Shown here one piece after another: positions 35,955-44,840 of a stretch of 64,000 nucleotides of DNA (the first letter of the stretch is position 1; each line of letters starts with the position of its first letter). A model generated the notes under the pieces. It saw only the letters and a list, made by a program, of their open reading frames with translations. It was not told the DNA's origin and searched no databases. The translations under genes and the position numbers were made by a program. Source of the DNA: Blastochloris sulfoviridis (lineage in GTDB: Bacteria; Pseudomonadota; Alphaproteobacteria; Rhizobiales; Xanthobacteraceae); NCBI RefSeq assembly GCF_008630065.1, contig NZ_VWPL01000001.1:1-64000 (forward strand). Direction: 5' to 3'.

Positions 35955-37688
35955 ATGAGCTGGCGCGCACCGATCGACGACATCCTGTTCACCCTCACCC
36001 AGGTCGCGCCCGGACCCGACCGCGAAAGCCCGATGGACCGCGATGACCTCGCGATCATTCTCGACGAGGCCGGCCGCTTCGCCGAAGAACGCATCGCGCC
36101 GCTCGACCGCACTTCCGACACCACCGGCGCGCACTGGCAGGATGGCGCGGTGACCACGCCGCCGGGCTTCCGCGAGGCCTATGCCGATTGGGCGGCGGCG
36201 GGCTGGAACGCGGTGTCGCAGCCGGAGGATTTCGGCGGCTCCGGCCTGCCCACCGCGGTCGGCACCGCGACGATGGAGATGATGACCTCGGCCTGCATGG
36301 CGCTGTCGACGCTGCCGGTGCTGTCGCAGGGTGCGGCCGACGCGCTGGAGGCGCACGCCACCACCGAGCTGAAGGCGCTCTATCTGCCCAAGCTGATTTC
36401 CGGCGAGTGGACCGGAACCATGAACCTCACCGAGCCGCAGGCCGGCTCCGATCTCGCGCTGCTGCGGACCAAGGCGGTGCCGGCCGAGGACGGTACGTTC
36501 CGCATCACCGGCTCGAAGATCTTCATCACCTTCGGCGAGCACGATCTTTCCGCCAACATCGTGCATCTGGTGCTGGCGCGCCTGCCCGATGCGCCCCCCG
36601 GCGTGAAGGGAATCTCGCTGTTCCTGGTGCCGAAATTCCTGCCCAATCCGGACGGCACGCCGGGCCGGCACAATGACGTGCGCTGCGCCGGCATCGAGCA
36701 CAAGCTCGGCATCAAGGGCTCGCCGACCTGCACCATGGTGTTCGGCGACGCTGGCGGCGCAACCGGCTGGCTGGTCGGCGAAGCCAACAAGGGCCTCGCC
36801 TGCATGTTCACGATGATGAACAAGGCACGCCTGCTCACCGGCCTGCAGGGCATCGCGATCGCCGAGAAGGCGACGCAGATGGCGCAGGCCTACGCGCTCG
36901 AACGGCGCCAGGGCCGGGCGGCGGGGTTCGACGGCGCGGCGCCGATCGCCGCCCATCCGGACGTCGCCCGCACGCTGGCGCGCATGAAGGCGCTCACCGT
37001 CTCGTCGCGCGCCATCGCCTATGCGGCAGCGGCGGCGATCGACCGCGCGGCGACATCGCCCACCGCCGAGGCCCGTGCGCGGGCCGAGATGCGGGCGAGC
37101 CTGCTCACCCCGGTCGTCAAGGCGTTCTGCACCGATGCCGGCTGCGAGGTGGCCTCAAGCTGCGTGCAGGTGCATGGCGGCATGGGCTTCATCGAGGAGA
37201 CGGGCGCGGCGCAACTCTTCCGCGACATCCGCATCGCCCCGATCTATGAGGGCACCAACGCCATCCAGGCCATCGATCTCGTCACCCGCAAGATCGGCCG
37301 CGACGGCGGCGCCGAGGTCGCGCTGGTGATATCTGAGGCGCGCGCCGATCTCGCCGCGGCGGCCGGCCTGCTCGGCGGCTCCGCCCGGCGGCTCGGCGAG
37401 GCCATCGACGCGCTGGAGTCCGCCACCTCTCATCTCTTGGCGTCCACCACCGCCGACACCGACCGGCTGCTCGTCGCCTCGACCTATCTGCGGCTGTTCG
37501 GCCTCGTGCTCGGCGGCGCGCTCTTGGCGCGTGGCGCCGCGCAGGCCGGGGACGCCCAGGCGCACTGGCCGCGGCTTGCCCGCGTGCACGCCGAGGACCT
37601 GGCGGCCGAAGCGCCGGCGCTGCTGGCACAAATCCACTCGCCCGATCGCCGAGCCGAGGACTACCGCGCGCTCGCCGGTCTCGCCTAG
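35955..37688 (+). CDS. Acyl-CoA dehydrogenase, long DmdC-like type
   Basis: This 577-residue flavoprotein is longer than classical acyl-CoA dehydrogenases (about 380-400) because of N- and C-terminal extensions, as in the DmdC/AcdA-like group. Visible family motifs are TGTMNLTEPQAGSDLALLRT, a substrate-binding ITGSKIFITFGEHD, QVHGGMGFIEE (about 400) and the catalytic-loop region IYEGTNAIQAIDL with its glutamate. It oxidises a short- or medium-chain acyl-CoA to the 2-enoyl-CoA. Co-transcription with the aromatic/acid importer suggests that the imported acid is handled as its CoA thioester, perhaps a phenylalkanoic or cyclic acid. The substrate is not determined. Confidence 0.87.
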   Translation: MSWRAPIDDILFTLTQVAPGPDRESPMDRDDLAIILDEAGRFAEERIAPLDRTSDTTGAHWQDGAVTTPPGFREAYADWAAAGWNAVSQPEDFGGSGLPTAVGTATMEMMTSACMALSTLPVLSQGAADALEAHATTELKALYLPKLISGEWTGTMNLTEPQAGSDLALLRTKAVPAEDGTFRITGSKIFITFGEHDLSANIVHLVLARLPDAPPGVKGISLFLVPKFLPNPDGTPGRHNDVRCAGIEHKLGIKGSPTCTMVFGDAGGATGWLVGEANKGLACMFTMMNKARLLTGLQGIAIAEKATQMAQAYALERRQGRAAGFDGAAPIAAHPDVARTLARMKALTVSSRAIAYAAAAAIDRAATSPTAEARARAEMRASLLTPVVKAFCTDAGCEVASSCVQVHGGMGFIEETGAAQLFRDIRIAPIYEGTNAIQAIDLVTRKIGRDGGAEVALVISEARADLAAAAGLLGGSARRLGEAIDALESATSHLLASTTADTDRLLVASTYLRLFGLVLGGALLARGAAQAGDAQAHWPRLARVHAEDLAAEAPALLAQIHSPDRRAEDYRALAGLA

Positions 37689-37772
37689 ACGGACATCGGC
37701 CACCCCGACTGCTCCCGATGACAGGGCGCGGTCGTGGGAGGCTGGCGCTATATCCGGTGATCACGAAATGCG

Positions 37773-37805
37773 AAATCCGGCCCACAGGGCCGGATTTTCG
37801 TTTTC
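37773..37805 (+). terminator. Rho-independent terminator after the acyl-CoA dehydrogenase
   Basis: AAATCCGGCCC and GGGCCGGATTT form an 11-bp perfect stem with an ACA loop, followed by TCGTTTT. It ends the plus-strand uptake/dehydrogenase operon 85 bases past the stop. Confidence 0.85.
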
Positions 37806-37824
37806 CGCCAAGTCATGCCCGCAT

Positions 37825-37863
37825 CATAAAAGAGGGGCGCCCGGTCGGAGGCCCGGACGCCCC
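37825..37863 (-). terminator. Terminator of the substrate-binding protein gene
   Basis: On the minus strand GGGGCGTCCGGGC and GCCCGGGCGCCCC-type arms pair imperfectly (GGGGCG/CGCCCC closed), followed by TCTTTTAT. It lies 84 bases past the stop at 37947. Together with the previous feature it isolates two convergent operons. Confidence 0.75.
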
Positions 37864-37946
37864 AAGGGCTCGTCACCTTGAGGAACGAAACTCAAAGCAC
37901 GAGAGGAAACCCGCGTCGTACGGCAAGCCGGCGACCCGGTGATCGG

Positions 37947-39128
37947 TCACTCGACAACGGCCCAGTCGCCATCCTTGACGGTGACCAGGATGCGGCCGCG
38001 CCCGTCGACGCCGTAATGATTGCCCGGCCCGTAGCTATAGACGGCCTGCGACGCGGCCATCTCCACCTCGGTCTCCAAGGCGTCGCGCAGCGCGTCGCGG
38101 AACGCCTGGGTGCCGGGCTCGGCCGACTTCAGCGCCACCGGCACGGCGCGCTTCAGAAGCTCGAACACATCGTACATGTGCGCGCCGAACTGGGTGATCG
38201 TGCCGGCGCCGAACTTCGCTTCATAGGCCGCGGTGTAGGCGACGCCCGGCGCCTTGGTCAGCGCGCCATCGGCCTGCTTGGCGGCGACGATCACCGGACC
38301 CGACACGAAGATCACGCCTTCGGCCGCCTTGCCGGCAATGCGGATGAAGTCGCGCGTCACCGCACCGTGGGTCTGGTAGATCGGGCCGGTGTAGCCGCGC
38401 TGGCGCAGCGCGATCACCGGCAGTGCGGCGGCGGTGCCCGATGCCCCAACCAGCACCGCATCCGGCTTCGCCGCCAGGAGCTTGAGCACCTGCCCGGCCA
38501 CCGAGGTATCGGCGCGGGCGTAGCGCTCGTCGGCGACCATCTTCAGTCCCATCGGCTCGCCGGACGCCTTGAACTCCTTCACCCACAGGTCGCCCCAACT
38601 GTCCGAGAAGCCGATGATGCCGACGGTCTTGACGCCCTTCGCCGTCATGTTCTCGAACAGGCCCTTGGCCATCAGCGGCACCGGCTGCGGCATCACGAAG
38701 GTCCACTTGTCGCGGCCGGGCTGGAACGCCATCGGCGACAGCGCGAAGTGCGGCACCGCGGACTCGAACGCCACATTGGCCACGGCGATCGTGGCCGGCG
38801 TCACCGACGAGCCGATCAGCACATCGACCTTGTCTTCGGTCGCGAGACGGCGGGCATTGGTCGTGGCGTTGGTGGGATCGCCGGCATCGTCGAGCTGGAT
38901 GATCTCCAGCCTGGTGCCGCCGATCTCGCGCGCGACCACGTCGAGCGTGTTCTTCTCGGGGATGCCGAGCGCGGCGCCCTGCCCCGTCGTCGAGATCGTC
39001 ACGCCGATGCGCAAGGCCGGCGGATCGGCGAACGCCGGCCCGCCAAGCCCCGACACGACAAGCCCCGCAACGGCAAGCGCCGACCCGGCGACGAGGCGGC
39101 CCAAGGTACGTCGGCAAATGGTCTTCAT
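37947..39128 (-). CDS. ABC transporter substrate-binding protein (branched-chain/aromatic type)
   Basis: A type I periplasmic binding protein of 393 residues. It has a signal peptide (MKTICRRTLG, hydrophobic AGSALAVAGLVVSGLGG, cleavage near AFA-DPP) and the Peripla_BP_6 pattern (LRIGVTISTTGQGAALGIPEKNTLDV, DDAGDPTNATTNARRL, GVKTVGIIGFSDSWGDLW). The start at 39128 is set by AGGAG 8 bases upstream. It is the natural partner of the LivH/LivMG/LivF importer, which ends on the opposite strand across the two terminators. Such proteins near bcr/bad genes bind benzoate-like or phenylpropanoid acids. Confidence 0.9.
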   Translation of the reverse strand: MKTICRRTLGRLVAGSALAVAGLVVSGLGGPAFADPPALRIGVTISTTGQGAALGIPEKNTLDVVAREIGGTRLEIIQLDDAGDPTNATTNARRLATEDKVDVLIGSSVTPATIAVANVAFESAVPHFALSPMAFQPGRDKWTFVMPQPVPLMAKGLFENMTAKGVKTVGIIGFSDSWGDLWVKEFKASGEPMGLKMVADERYARADTSVAGQVLKLLAAKPDAVLVGASGTAAALPVIALRQRGYTGPIYQTHGAVTRDFIRIAGKAAEGVIFVSGPVIVAAKQADGALTKAPGVAYTAAYEAKFGAGTITQFGAHMYDVFELLKRAVPVALKSAEPGTQAFRDALRDALETEVEMAASQAVYSYGPGNHYGVDGRGRILVTVKDGDWAVVE

Positions 39129-39208
39129 GTCGAACTCCTGGTTGGTCGCTTCCTCGAAGGCGTCCGCGTCTTGGCCGCACGGATCGCCACCTTCTTCCGC
39201 CTGGAGCG

Positions 39209-39235
39209 CGATCCGATCCGACGGCATCGGATCGG
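39209..39235. promoter_or_regulatory. Inverted repeat upstream of the binding-protein gene
   Basis: CGATCCGA and TCGGATCG arms flank a short centre about 80 bases upstream of the ATG at 39128. It could be an operator or a leader hairpin; no other copy was found in the window. Confidence 0.35.
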
Positions 39236-39269
39236 GCGCGCCCAGATTTCGCGTCGTCGCATTCTCTCC

Positions 39270-39294
39270 CGCAAGGCCGGTTTCAGGCCTTGCG
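39270..39294 (-). terminator. Hairpin after the thioesterase gene
   Basis: CGCAAGGCC and GGCCTTGCG form a 9-bp perfect stem with a 7-base loop, ten bases beyond the thioesterase stop. No long T-run follows on the minus strand. Confidence 0.6.
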
Positions 39295-39303
39295 TAGACG
39301 GCT

Positions 39304-39735
39304 CTAGCCGGCGGACAAGCGCCGGATCACCTCTTCAGGGATCGGCCGCGACTTGATGCGGCTGGGATCGTCGGGATGCTTCGCCACCCACACCCGCGTC
39401 TCGAACCCCTCGATCGCCAGCACCTCGCCCTGCGGATCGGGCTTGAACACCTTATGAATCACATCGAAGCTCGACTTGCGGAACTCCGTCACCTGGCTCT
39501 CGATGATGATGTCGTCGCCTGCGGTCGAGGGCACCAGGAACTTCCCCCTGGTGTCGACCATCGGATAGCCGACGATGTCGAATTCGCGGATCAGCTCGCG
39601 TTTCTTCCAGCCCGCCTTCTCGAACAGGTGGTGTGTCGAGGTGTCGAACATCTCGAAATAGCGTGGATAGAACACGATGCCGGCCATGTCGCAGTCGGCC
39701 CATTCGATGCGGACGGTTCGGCGGTTGACAAGCAT
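39304..39735 (-). CDS. 4-hydroxybenzoyl-CoA thioesterase-like hotdog thioesterase
   Basis: This 143-residue single hotdog-fold enzyme starts VRIEWADCDMAGIVFYPRYFEMFD, which matches the 4-hydroxybenzoyl-CoA thioesterase of Pseudomonas (DCDPAGIV, with the catalytic Asp being D17 there). Hence D17 here or its neighbour is the likely catalytic residue. It hydrolyses aromatic acyl-CoAs to the free acid and CoA. In an anaerobic benzoate cluster it probably releases CoA from dead-end or excess aromatic thioesters. It is the last gene of a minus-strand set with an SDR, a thiolase and a ligase. Confidence 0.88.
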   Translation of the reverse strand: MLVNRRTVRIEWADCDMAGIVFYPRYFEMFDTSTHHLFEKAGWKKRELIREFDIVGYPMVDTRGKFLVPSTAGDDIIIESQVTEFRKSSFDVIHKVFKPDPQGEVLAIEGFETRVWVAKHPDDPSRIKSRPIPEEVIRRLSAG

Positions 39736-39743
39736 GGAACACC

Positions 39744-40505
39744 TCAGCGGGGGGGCAGGCGAAGCGCGCCGTCAAGGCGCACCACTTCGCCGTTGAGAAA
39801 CGAATTTTCGATCATGTGGAGAGCGAGCGCGGCAAACTCGGCCGGCTCCCCGAGGCGGGGCGGAAACGGGATCGATTTCGCCAGCGATGCCTGTACCTCC
39901 TCGGGAAGGCCGCGCAGCAGCGGCGTGAGAAACAGGCCGGGCGCGATGGCATTGACGCGAATGCCGAACTGCGCGAGCTCACGGGCGACCGGCAGCGTCA
40001 TGGCGACGATGCCGCCCTTCGAGGCCGAATAGGCCGCCTGCCCCACCTGCCCTTCGAAGGCGGCGACGGAGGCGGTGTTGATCACCACGCCGCGCTCTCC
40101 GGTCTCCAACGGTTCGAGCTTCGCCATCGCCGCCGCAGCAAGGCGCAGCGTGTTGAACGAGCCGAGCAGATTGACGCGCACCACCTGCTCGAAATCGGCC
40201 AGCGGCTGCGGGCCCTCCTTGCCGAGCACGCGCTTGGCGACGCCGATGCCCGCGCAATTGACGAGGATGCGCGGCGCACCAAGCTCCGCGCCGACGCGTG
40301 CGAATGCCGCCTCGGCCGCGCTCGCGTCGGCGACGTCCAACGCCAGCGCCAGCCCGCCGATGGCACCGGCCACCTCCTGTGCCGCCGCCGCGTTGCGGTC
40401 GGCGACCGCCACGCGTGCGCCGCGCGCGGCGAGCGCTTCGGCCGCGGCCCGCCCCAACCCCGACCCGCCACCGGTGACGATGGCGACCTTGCCCTGAATA
40501 TCCAT
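39744..40505 (-). CDS. 3-hydroxyacyl-CoA dehydrogenase-type SDR
   Basis: A 253-residue classical SDR with TGGGSGLGRA (residues 12-21), NCAGIG, the catalytic serine in INTASVAAFEGQ, and YSASKGG (about 155). The C-terminal LRGLPEEVQASLAKSIPFPPRLGEP pattern is typical of type II 3-hydroxyacyl-CoA dehydrogenases. It would oxidise a 3-hydroxyacyl-CoA to the 3-oxoacyl-CoA with NAD. The thiolase gene lies 13 bases upstream, and a ligase and a hydratase precede that, so it completes a beta-oxidation set. ATG 40505 follows GGGAGG. Confidence 0.88.
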   Translation of the reverse strand: MDIQGKVAIVTGGGSGLGRAAAEALAARGARVAVADRNAAAAQEVAGAIGGLALALDVADASAAEAAFARVGAELGAPRILVNCAGIGVAKRVLGKEGPQPLADFEQVVRVNLLGSFNTLRLAAAAMAKLEPLETGERGVVINTASVAAFEGQVGQAAYSASKGGIVAMTLPVARELAQFGIRVNAIAPGLFLTPLLRGLPEEVQASLAKSIPFPPRLGEPAEFAALALHMIENSFLNGEVVRLDGALRLPPR

Positions 40506-40518
40506 CCCCACCTCCCGG

Positions 40519-41772
40519 TCATGCCGCCGGATTCTCGACCAGCATGGCGATTCCCTGCCCGCCGCCGATGCAGGCGGAGGCGATGCCGTAGCGCAGTCCG
40601 CGTCGCTTGAGCTCGCGCGACACCGTCAGCACCAGCCGCACGCCGGTTGCGCCCAGCGGATGGCCGATGGCGATGGCGCCGCCATTGACGTTGAGCCTGT
40701 CCTCGTCGAGCCCGAGCTCGCGGGCGCAGGCCATCACCTGGGCGCCGAACGCCTCGTTGATCTCGATGCGATCGACACTCGCCAGCGGAATGCCCGCCTT
40801 ATCGCACACGGCGCGGATCGCCGGCACCGGGCCGATGCCCATGATGTGCGGCGGCACGCCGACCGACGCGGCGGCGACGATGCGGGCGAGCGGTTGCGTA
40901 CCCGAACCAGCGAGCCAATTTTGCGAGGCCAGCACCACCGCCGCGGCGCCATCCACCACCGCCGAGGAATTGCCGCCGGTCTGCACGCCGCCGAAGGCAG
41001 GGCGGATCTTGGCCAGCGCCTCGATCGGCGAGGGCCGCACATGGCTGTCCTCGCGCACCGTCTCGCCGCGGCCCTTGAGACGGATCGAGCGTGTCACGTA
41101 GCCCGGACGCTCGAACGCCTCGTCGACCACCGGAACGATCTCGTCGTCGAAGAAGCCGTCCTCGCGCGCCGCGAGCGCGCGCACGAACGAGCGGGCGGCG
41201 AAGGCATCGACCTCCTCGCGACTGATGGCGTGCGCCTTGGCGAGGTTCTCCGCGGTACCGCCCATGGTGGTGTCGCACGAGGTGTCGCGCAGGCTCTCCC
41301 ACAGGAAGTCGGCGAACTCGATCTGGCCGAGGCGGAAGCCACCGCGATGGGTGTAGGCGGCCACCGGGTTGCGGCTCATCGACTCGGTGCCGACGGCGAG
41401 CGCCACGCGGGCACGGCCGAGCGCCACGGCATCGGCCGCCTGCGATATTGCCTCGATGCCGGAGCCACAGATGCGCTGCACCAGATGCGCCGGCACCTCG
41501 ATCGGCGCGCCGCAATAGATGCCGACATGGCGCGGCAGGAAATAGGCGTCGAAGCTCGCCTGCGCCATGTTGCCGGCGACCACGGTGCCGATCTCGGCCG
41601 GATCGACCTTGGCGCGGGCGATGGCTGCGCGTCCGGCCTTGATGCCGAGATCGATCGGCGACACGCCGGACAGCGCGCCATTGTAGTCGACGAACGGTGT
41701 GCGGGCGCCGTCAACGACGTACACGTCGTCGAATGCGAGAGCGATCGCTCCCGCAACGGGTGTCGTACTCAT
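40519..41772 (-). CDS. Thiolase (3-oxoacyl-CoA cleaving)
   Basis: A 417-residue thiolase with the nucleophile in VQRICGSGIEA (about residue 96), NVNGGAIAIGHPLGATGVR (about 370) and ASACIGGGQG at the C-terminus. It differs clearly from the thiolase at 28.5 kb and starts with a 20-residue extension. Placed between the 3-hydroxyacyl-CoA dehydrogenase and the acyl-CoA ligase, it would release acetyl-CoA and an aromatic acyl-CoA when a phenylpropanoid side chain is degraded. ATG 41772 has GAGGAAG upstream. The gap to the ligase gene is 13 bases. Confidence 0.9.
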   Translation of the reverse strand: MSTTPVAGAIALAFDDVYVVDGARTPFVDYNGALSGVSPIDLGIKAGRAAIARAKVDPAEIGTVVAGNMAQASFDAYFLPRHVGIYCGAPIEVPAHLVQRICGSGIEAISQAADAVALGRARVALAVGTESMSRNPVAAYTHRGGFRLGQIEFADFLWESLRDTSCDTTMGGTAENLAKAHAISREEVDAFAARSFVRALAAREDGFFDDEIVPVVDEAFERPGYVTRSIRLKGRGETVREDSHVRPSPIEALAKIRPAFGGVQTGGNSSAVVDGAAAVVLASQNWLAGSGTQPLARIVAAASVGVPPHIMGIGPVPAIRAVCDKAGIPLASVDRIEINEAFGAQVMACARELGLDEDRLNVNGGAIAIGHPLGATGVRLVLTVSRELKRRGLRYGIASACIGGGQGIAMLVENPAA

Positions 41773-41785
41773 CTCGTGAACTTCC

Positions 41786-43639
41786 TCAGAGCCTGATGAT
41801 GTGCGGCTTGATCTCGGCGGCGTAGAGCGCCTCGACATCCTTGGCGCGGTTGGCGAGCACGGCGCGCTGGTTCAGCGAACCCTTGTCGGTCGACTCGCCG
41901 AGGTCGATCGAGGCCGGCTCCGCCAGCAGCGCGATGCGCGTGACGCGGGTCGACGAGCCGGTGGCCGTGCGGGCGATGGCGGCCAGCCGCTCCTGGAACG
42001 CGTCCTTCACCACCTGGTCGACCACCACCTCGGCAAACGGCGTGTCGGGCTCAAGGTGCGGCGCCAGCTTGCGGGTCGCAGCCTCGTCCGGGAACACCAG
42101 CATGCCGACATCGTCGCGGTCGTGGCCGGTGACCACGGCGTCACGCACCAGGGGATCGAACTTGCCGATGAAATCGACCCGGAGCGGGCCGACGCTGACC
42201 CAGGTGCCGGTGGCAAGCTTGAAGTCCTCGGCGACGCGGCCGTCGAACTCGAACCCGGCGGCGAAATTGTTGGGCTCGGCAAGCCGAAGCGCGTCGCCCA
42301 TCAGGTAGAAGCCTTCGGAGTCGAACACCGTCTGCGTGAGGTCCGGCCGGCGCCAATAGCCGGGCGTGATGTTGGGTCCGCGCAGCCGGGCTTCCAGCTT
42401 GCCGGCGTTCGGCACGAGCTTGAGCTCCACGCCCTTGTGCGGCACGCCGACGATGCCCGGACGGTCGGCGTCGCGGACGCCGATCAGCGCGCCGGGTGAA
42501 GTCTCGGTCGAGCCGAGCGAGGTGGTGAACACCACCGGGCGGCCGACCGTCTCGATGGCGAGCTCGCGGTAGGCGTCCCACACCGGCTTGGAGAGGCCGG
42601 CGCCGGCATAGAACAGCAGCTTGAGGCGCGAGAAGAAGTGGCGGCGCAGCGCGATGTCGTCCTCAAGGTGCGGCAGCAGCGCCTCGAAGCCCTTGGGCAC
42701 GTTGAAATAGATGGTGGGCGCGATCTCGCGCAAATTGGCGATGGTGGCGCCGATGCCCTCCGCCACCGGCTTGCCCTCGTCGATATAGAGCGTGCCGCCA
42801 TTGTAGAGGGCGATGCCGAAATTGTGGTTCGAGCCGAAGGTGTGCGCCCACGGCAGCCAGTCGACCAGCACCGGCGGCTCGTCCTTGAGAAAGGCCAGCG
42901 CCTCGGCCAGCATCGCCTGGTTGGCGCACAGCATGCGCTGGGTGTTGGTGACGGCCTTGGGAAAGCCGGTCGAGCCGGAGGTGAGCAGGAACTTGGCGAT
43001 GGTGTCCGGCCCCACCTGGGTGCGGGCGGACACCACGGCCGAGGAGATCGGCCGCTCCTGCAGGCTGGAGAAGTGGGTGGCACCCAGCTCGTCGGCCGTA
43101 TCGTCGGACACCACGATCTCGATGCCGCGCTCCTTGACCTTCTGCAGGGCGCGGCCGAACACGCGGCCGTTCGATGCAAACACCAGCCGCGGTGTCAGGA
43201 GATCGAGGGCGAAGGTGAGCTTGCCGAGATCCTGCGAGATGGTGGAATAGGCGGTGGACATCGGGCAGGTCGGCACGCCGACCGCCATGCCGGCCAGCGA
43301 CAGCAGCGCGTGGTCGATGCCGTTGCCGGACAGGATCAGCACCGGCTCCTCTTCCGACAGATCGCGCGCCAGGAGTGCGGCGCCGATATGCAGGATCTGC
43401 TCGAAGGCGGCGCCGTAGGTCAGCGTGCGCCAGCCGCCCTCGCCGTCGCGCTCGGCGAGGAAGGTGCGGTGCGGCGTCACCTTGGCCCAGTGTTCGAGAC
43501 GATCGACCAGCGAGGCGGAATAGTGCGGCAGCGGCTTGGCCGAGCGGACGACGATGACCCCGTCGGGCCGGCTCTCCACCACGGGGTCGAGCTTGCCGAA
43601 CAGGCGCAAGGGTGCCGTCGCCGGAATGATGGCGTGCAT
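41786..43639 (-). CDS. Feruloyl-CoA synthetase-like acyl-CoA ligase
   Basis: This 617-residue AMP-forming ligase belongs to the feruloyl-CoA synthase-like group. Supporting features are LEHWAKVTPHRTFLAERDGEG near the N-terminus, the P-loop LLTSGSTGFPKAVTNTQ (about 215), DWLPWAHTFGSNHNFG, TSLGSTETSP, and the C-terminal DKGSLNQRAVL in place of the usual catalytic-lysine motif. It should activate a cinnamate-type acid. Its neighbours (crotonase upstream; thiolase, dehydrogenase and thioesterase downstream) form a full set for side-chain shortening to an aromatic acyl-CoA. GGGGAG precedes the ATG at 43639. Confidence 0.88.
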   Translation of the reverse strand: MHAIIPATAPLRLFGKLDPVVESRPDGVIVVRSAKPLPHYSASLVDRLEHWAKVTPHRTFLAERDGEGGWRTLTYGAAFEQILHIGAALLARDLSEEEPVLILSGNGIDHALLSLAGMAVGVPTCPMSTAYSTISQDLGKLTFALDLLTPRLVFASNGRVFGRALQKVKERGIEIVVSDDTADELGATHFSSLQERPISSAVVSARTQVGPDTIAKFLLTSGSTGFPKAVTNTQRMLCANQAMLAEALAFLKDEPPVLVDWLPWAHTFGSNHNFGIALYNGGTLYIDEGKPVAEGIGATIANLREIAPTIYFNVPKGFEALLPHLEDDIALRRHFFSRLKLLFYAGAGLSKPVWDAYRELAIETVGRPVVFTTSLGSTETSPGALIGVRDADRPGIVGVPHKGVELKLVPNAGKLEARLRGPNITPGYWRRPDLTQTVFDSEGFYLMGDALRLAEPNNFAAGFEFDGRVAEDFKLATGTWVSVGPLRVDFIGKFDPLVRDAVVTGHDRDDVGMLVFPDEAATRKLAPHLEPDTPFAEVVVDQVVKDAFQERLAAIARTATGSSTRVTRIALLAEPASIDLGESTDKGSLNQRAVLANRAKDVEALYAAEIKPHIIRL

Positions 43640-43762
43640 GATGGTCTCCCCAAGACGGCCCCGACCTGGCGGGCGCCGCCCCCGACGTTTCCTCGGCATC
43701 GGCCGGTTGATCCGGCCCTTCTTTTCTGCCCGCAGCCGGTGCTCCGGCTCGCGGGCCTTGCC

Positions 43763-43780
43763 GTCCGGTTCAGGCCGGAC
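43763..43780 (-). terminator. Hairpin overlapping the crotonase stop codon
   Basis: GTCCGG and CCGGAC arms surround TTCAGG, and the crotonase stop (43770-43772) lies in the loop. The stem is short, so it may only modulate read-through into the ligase gene 130 bases downstream. Similar CCGG hairpins follow several genes here. Confidence 0.45.
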
Positions 43781-44609
43781 GTGCCACCTTGGCGGCGCGC
43801 TTCTCCAGGAAGTCGCGCACGCGGGCCTTGGCTTCGGAATCGCCCTGGGCGACCGCCGCCACCAGCGACTCCATCAGGTAGCCGACGCGCGGGTCGGCGT
43901 CGGCGATGCGCGGCAGCGCCTGGATCACGGCGAAATTGGTGAGCGGCGCGTTGGCGGCGACCCGCCCGGCAAGCGCCAGCGCCTGTGCCATCCCCTCGCC
44001 TTCGCCGACCAGATATTGGGCGATGCCGAGAGAAACCGCGTCCGCAGCCGCGTAGGTGCGGCCGGTGAGCATCATGTCGGCCATGCGGGCGACGCCGATC
44101 AGCCGCGGCAGGCGCACCGACCCGCCGCCGCCGACAAAGATGCCGCGCTGACCTTCGGGCAGCGCGAAGAAGGCCGATGGCTCGGCGATGCGGATGTGCG
44201 CGGCGCAGGCCAATTCGAGCCCGCCGCCGATCACCGCACCCTTCAGCACCGCGATCACCGGCACGCGGCCGAACTCGATCTTCTCGAAGCAGCGATGCCA
44301 AGCGCGGGAATGGAACACGCCCGCCGTCACGTCGCGCTCGGAGATCTCCGAAAGGTCGAGGCCGGCGGAGAAGTTCGGACCGTGGCCGTGCAGCACCACC
44401 GCGCGAACGTCGTCCGGAATTGCCGAGAAGCAGTCGTCCAGCGCCGCGATCGTCTCGTCATTGATGGCGTTGCGCTTGGACTGGCGGTCGAGGCCGACGA
44501 TCAGGACCTCGCCCTTCCGCTCCAGCTTCAGCGGACCGTGATCGAAGACATCGGCGATCCCAGCCGGTGCGGCCGACGCCCTGTCCCGCGCTGTCCCGTC
44601 CTTCGCCAT
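43770..44609 (-). CDS. Enoyl-CoA hydratase/isomerase family protein (crotonase)
   Basis: This 279-residue crotonase has VLIVGLDRQSKRNAIND, the oxyanion-hole strand FSAGLDLSEIS (about 82), and the catalytic loop AVLKGAVIGGGLELACAAHIRIAEPSAFFALPEGQRGIF (about 120-158), with glutamates at the hydratase positions. It would hydrate a 2-enoyl-CoA, here most likely a cinnamoyl-CoA-type ester made by the adjacent ligase. It could also be a hydratase-lyase of the CouA/Ech type; the presence of a dehydrogenase and thiolase favours plain hydration. GGGAGGGG precedes the ATG. A perfect AT-rich palindrome lies 27 bases upstream. Confidence 0.85.
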   Translation of the reverse strand: MAKDGTARDRASAAPAGIADVFDHGPLKLERKGEVLIVGLDRQSKRNAINDETIAALDDCFSAIPDDVRAVVLHGHGPNFSAGLDLSEISERDVTAGVFHSRAWHRCFEKIEFGRVPVIAVLKGAVIGGGLELACAAHIRIAEPSAFFALPEGQRGIFVGGGGSVRLPRLIGVARMADMMLTGRTYAAADAVSLGIAQYLVGEGEGMAQALALAGRVAANAPLTNFAVIQALPRIADADPRVGYLMESLVAAVAQGDSEAKARVRDFLEKRAAKVARPA

Positions 44610-44633
44610 CAGCCCCTCCCGTCTGTCTCTCTT

Positions 44634-44658
44634 ATAATTGTTATTCTGTATAACAATT
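44634..44658. promoter_or_regulatory. Perfect palindromic operator upstream of the crotonase/ligase operon
   Basis: AATTGTTAT and ATAACAATT form 9-bp perfect arms around TCTGT. The same site, slightly diverged, lies at 32248-32272 beside the MarR gene. It is placed at promoter distance from the crotonase start at 44609 and within the divergent GNAT leader. Confidence 0.7.
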
Positions 44659-44840
44659 CGGTGGTGTCAAGCGCAACAATTCGCCGTCGCGCAGCGGCTT
44701 TGGTCGAAGACCCATCGGCTGCCGCCGCGCCGCGGTTCGACGGCCGTGCCGACGCAGGAGTTGAAGCAACGGCAAACTGGTACTAATTTGTGCAAAGGAT
44801 TGGCCGCGCGCTCCGCTGCGGCTCTCAACGACAGCGAAGA

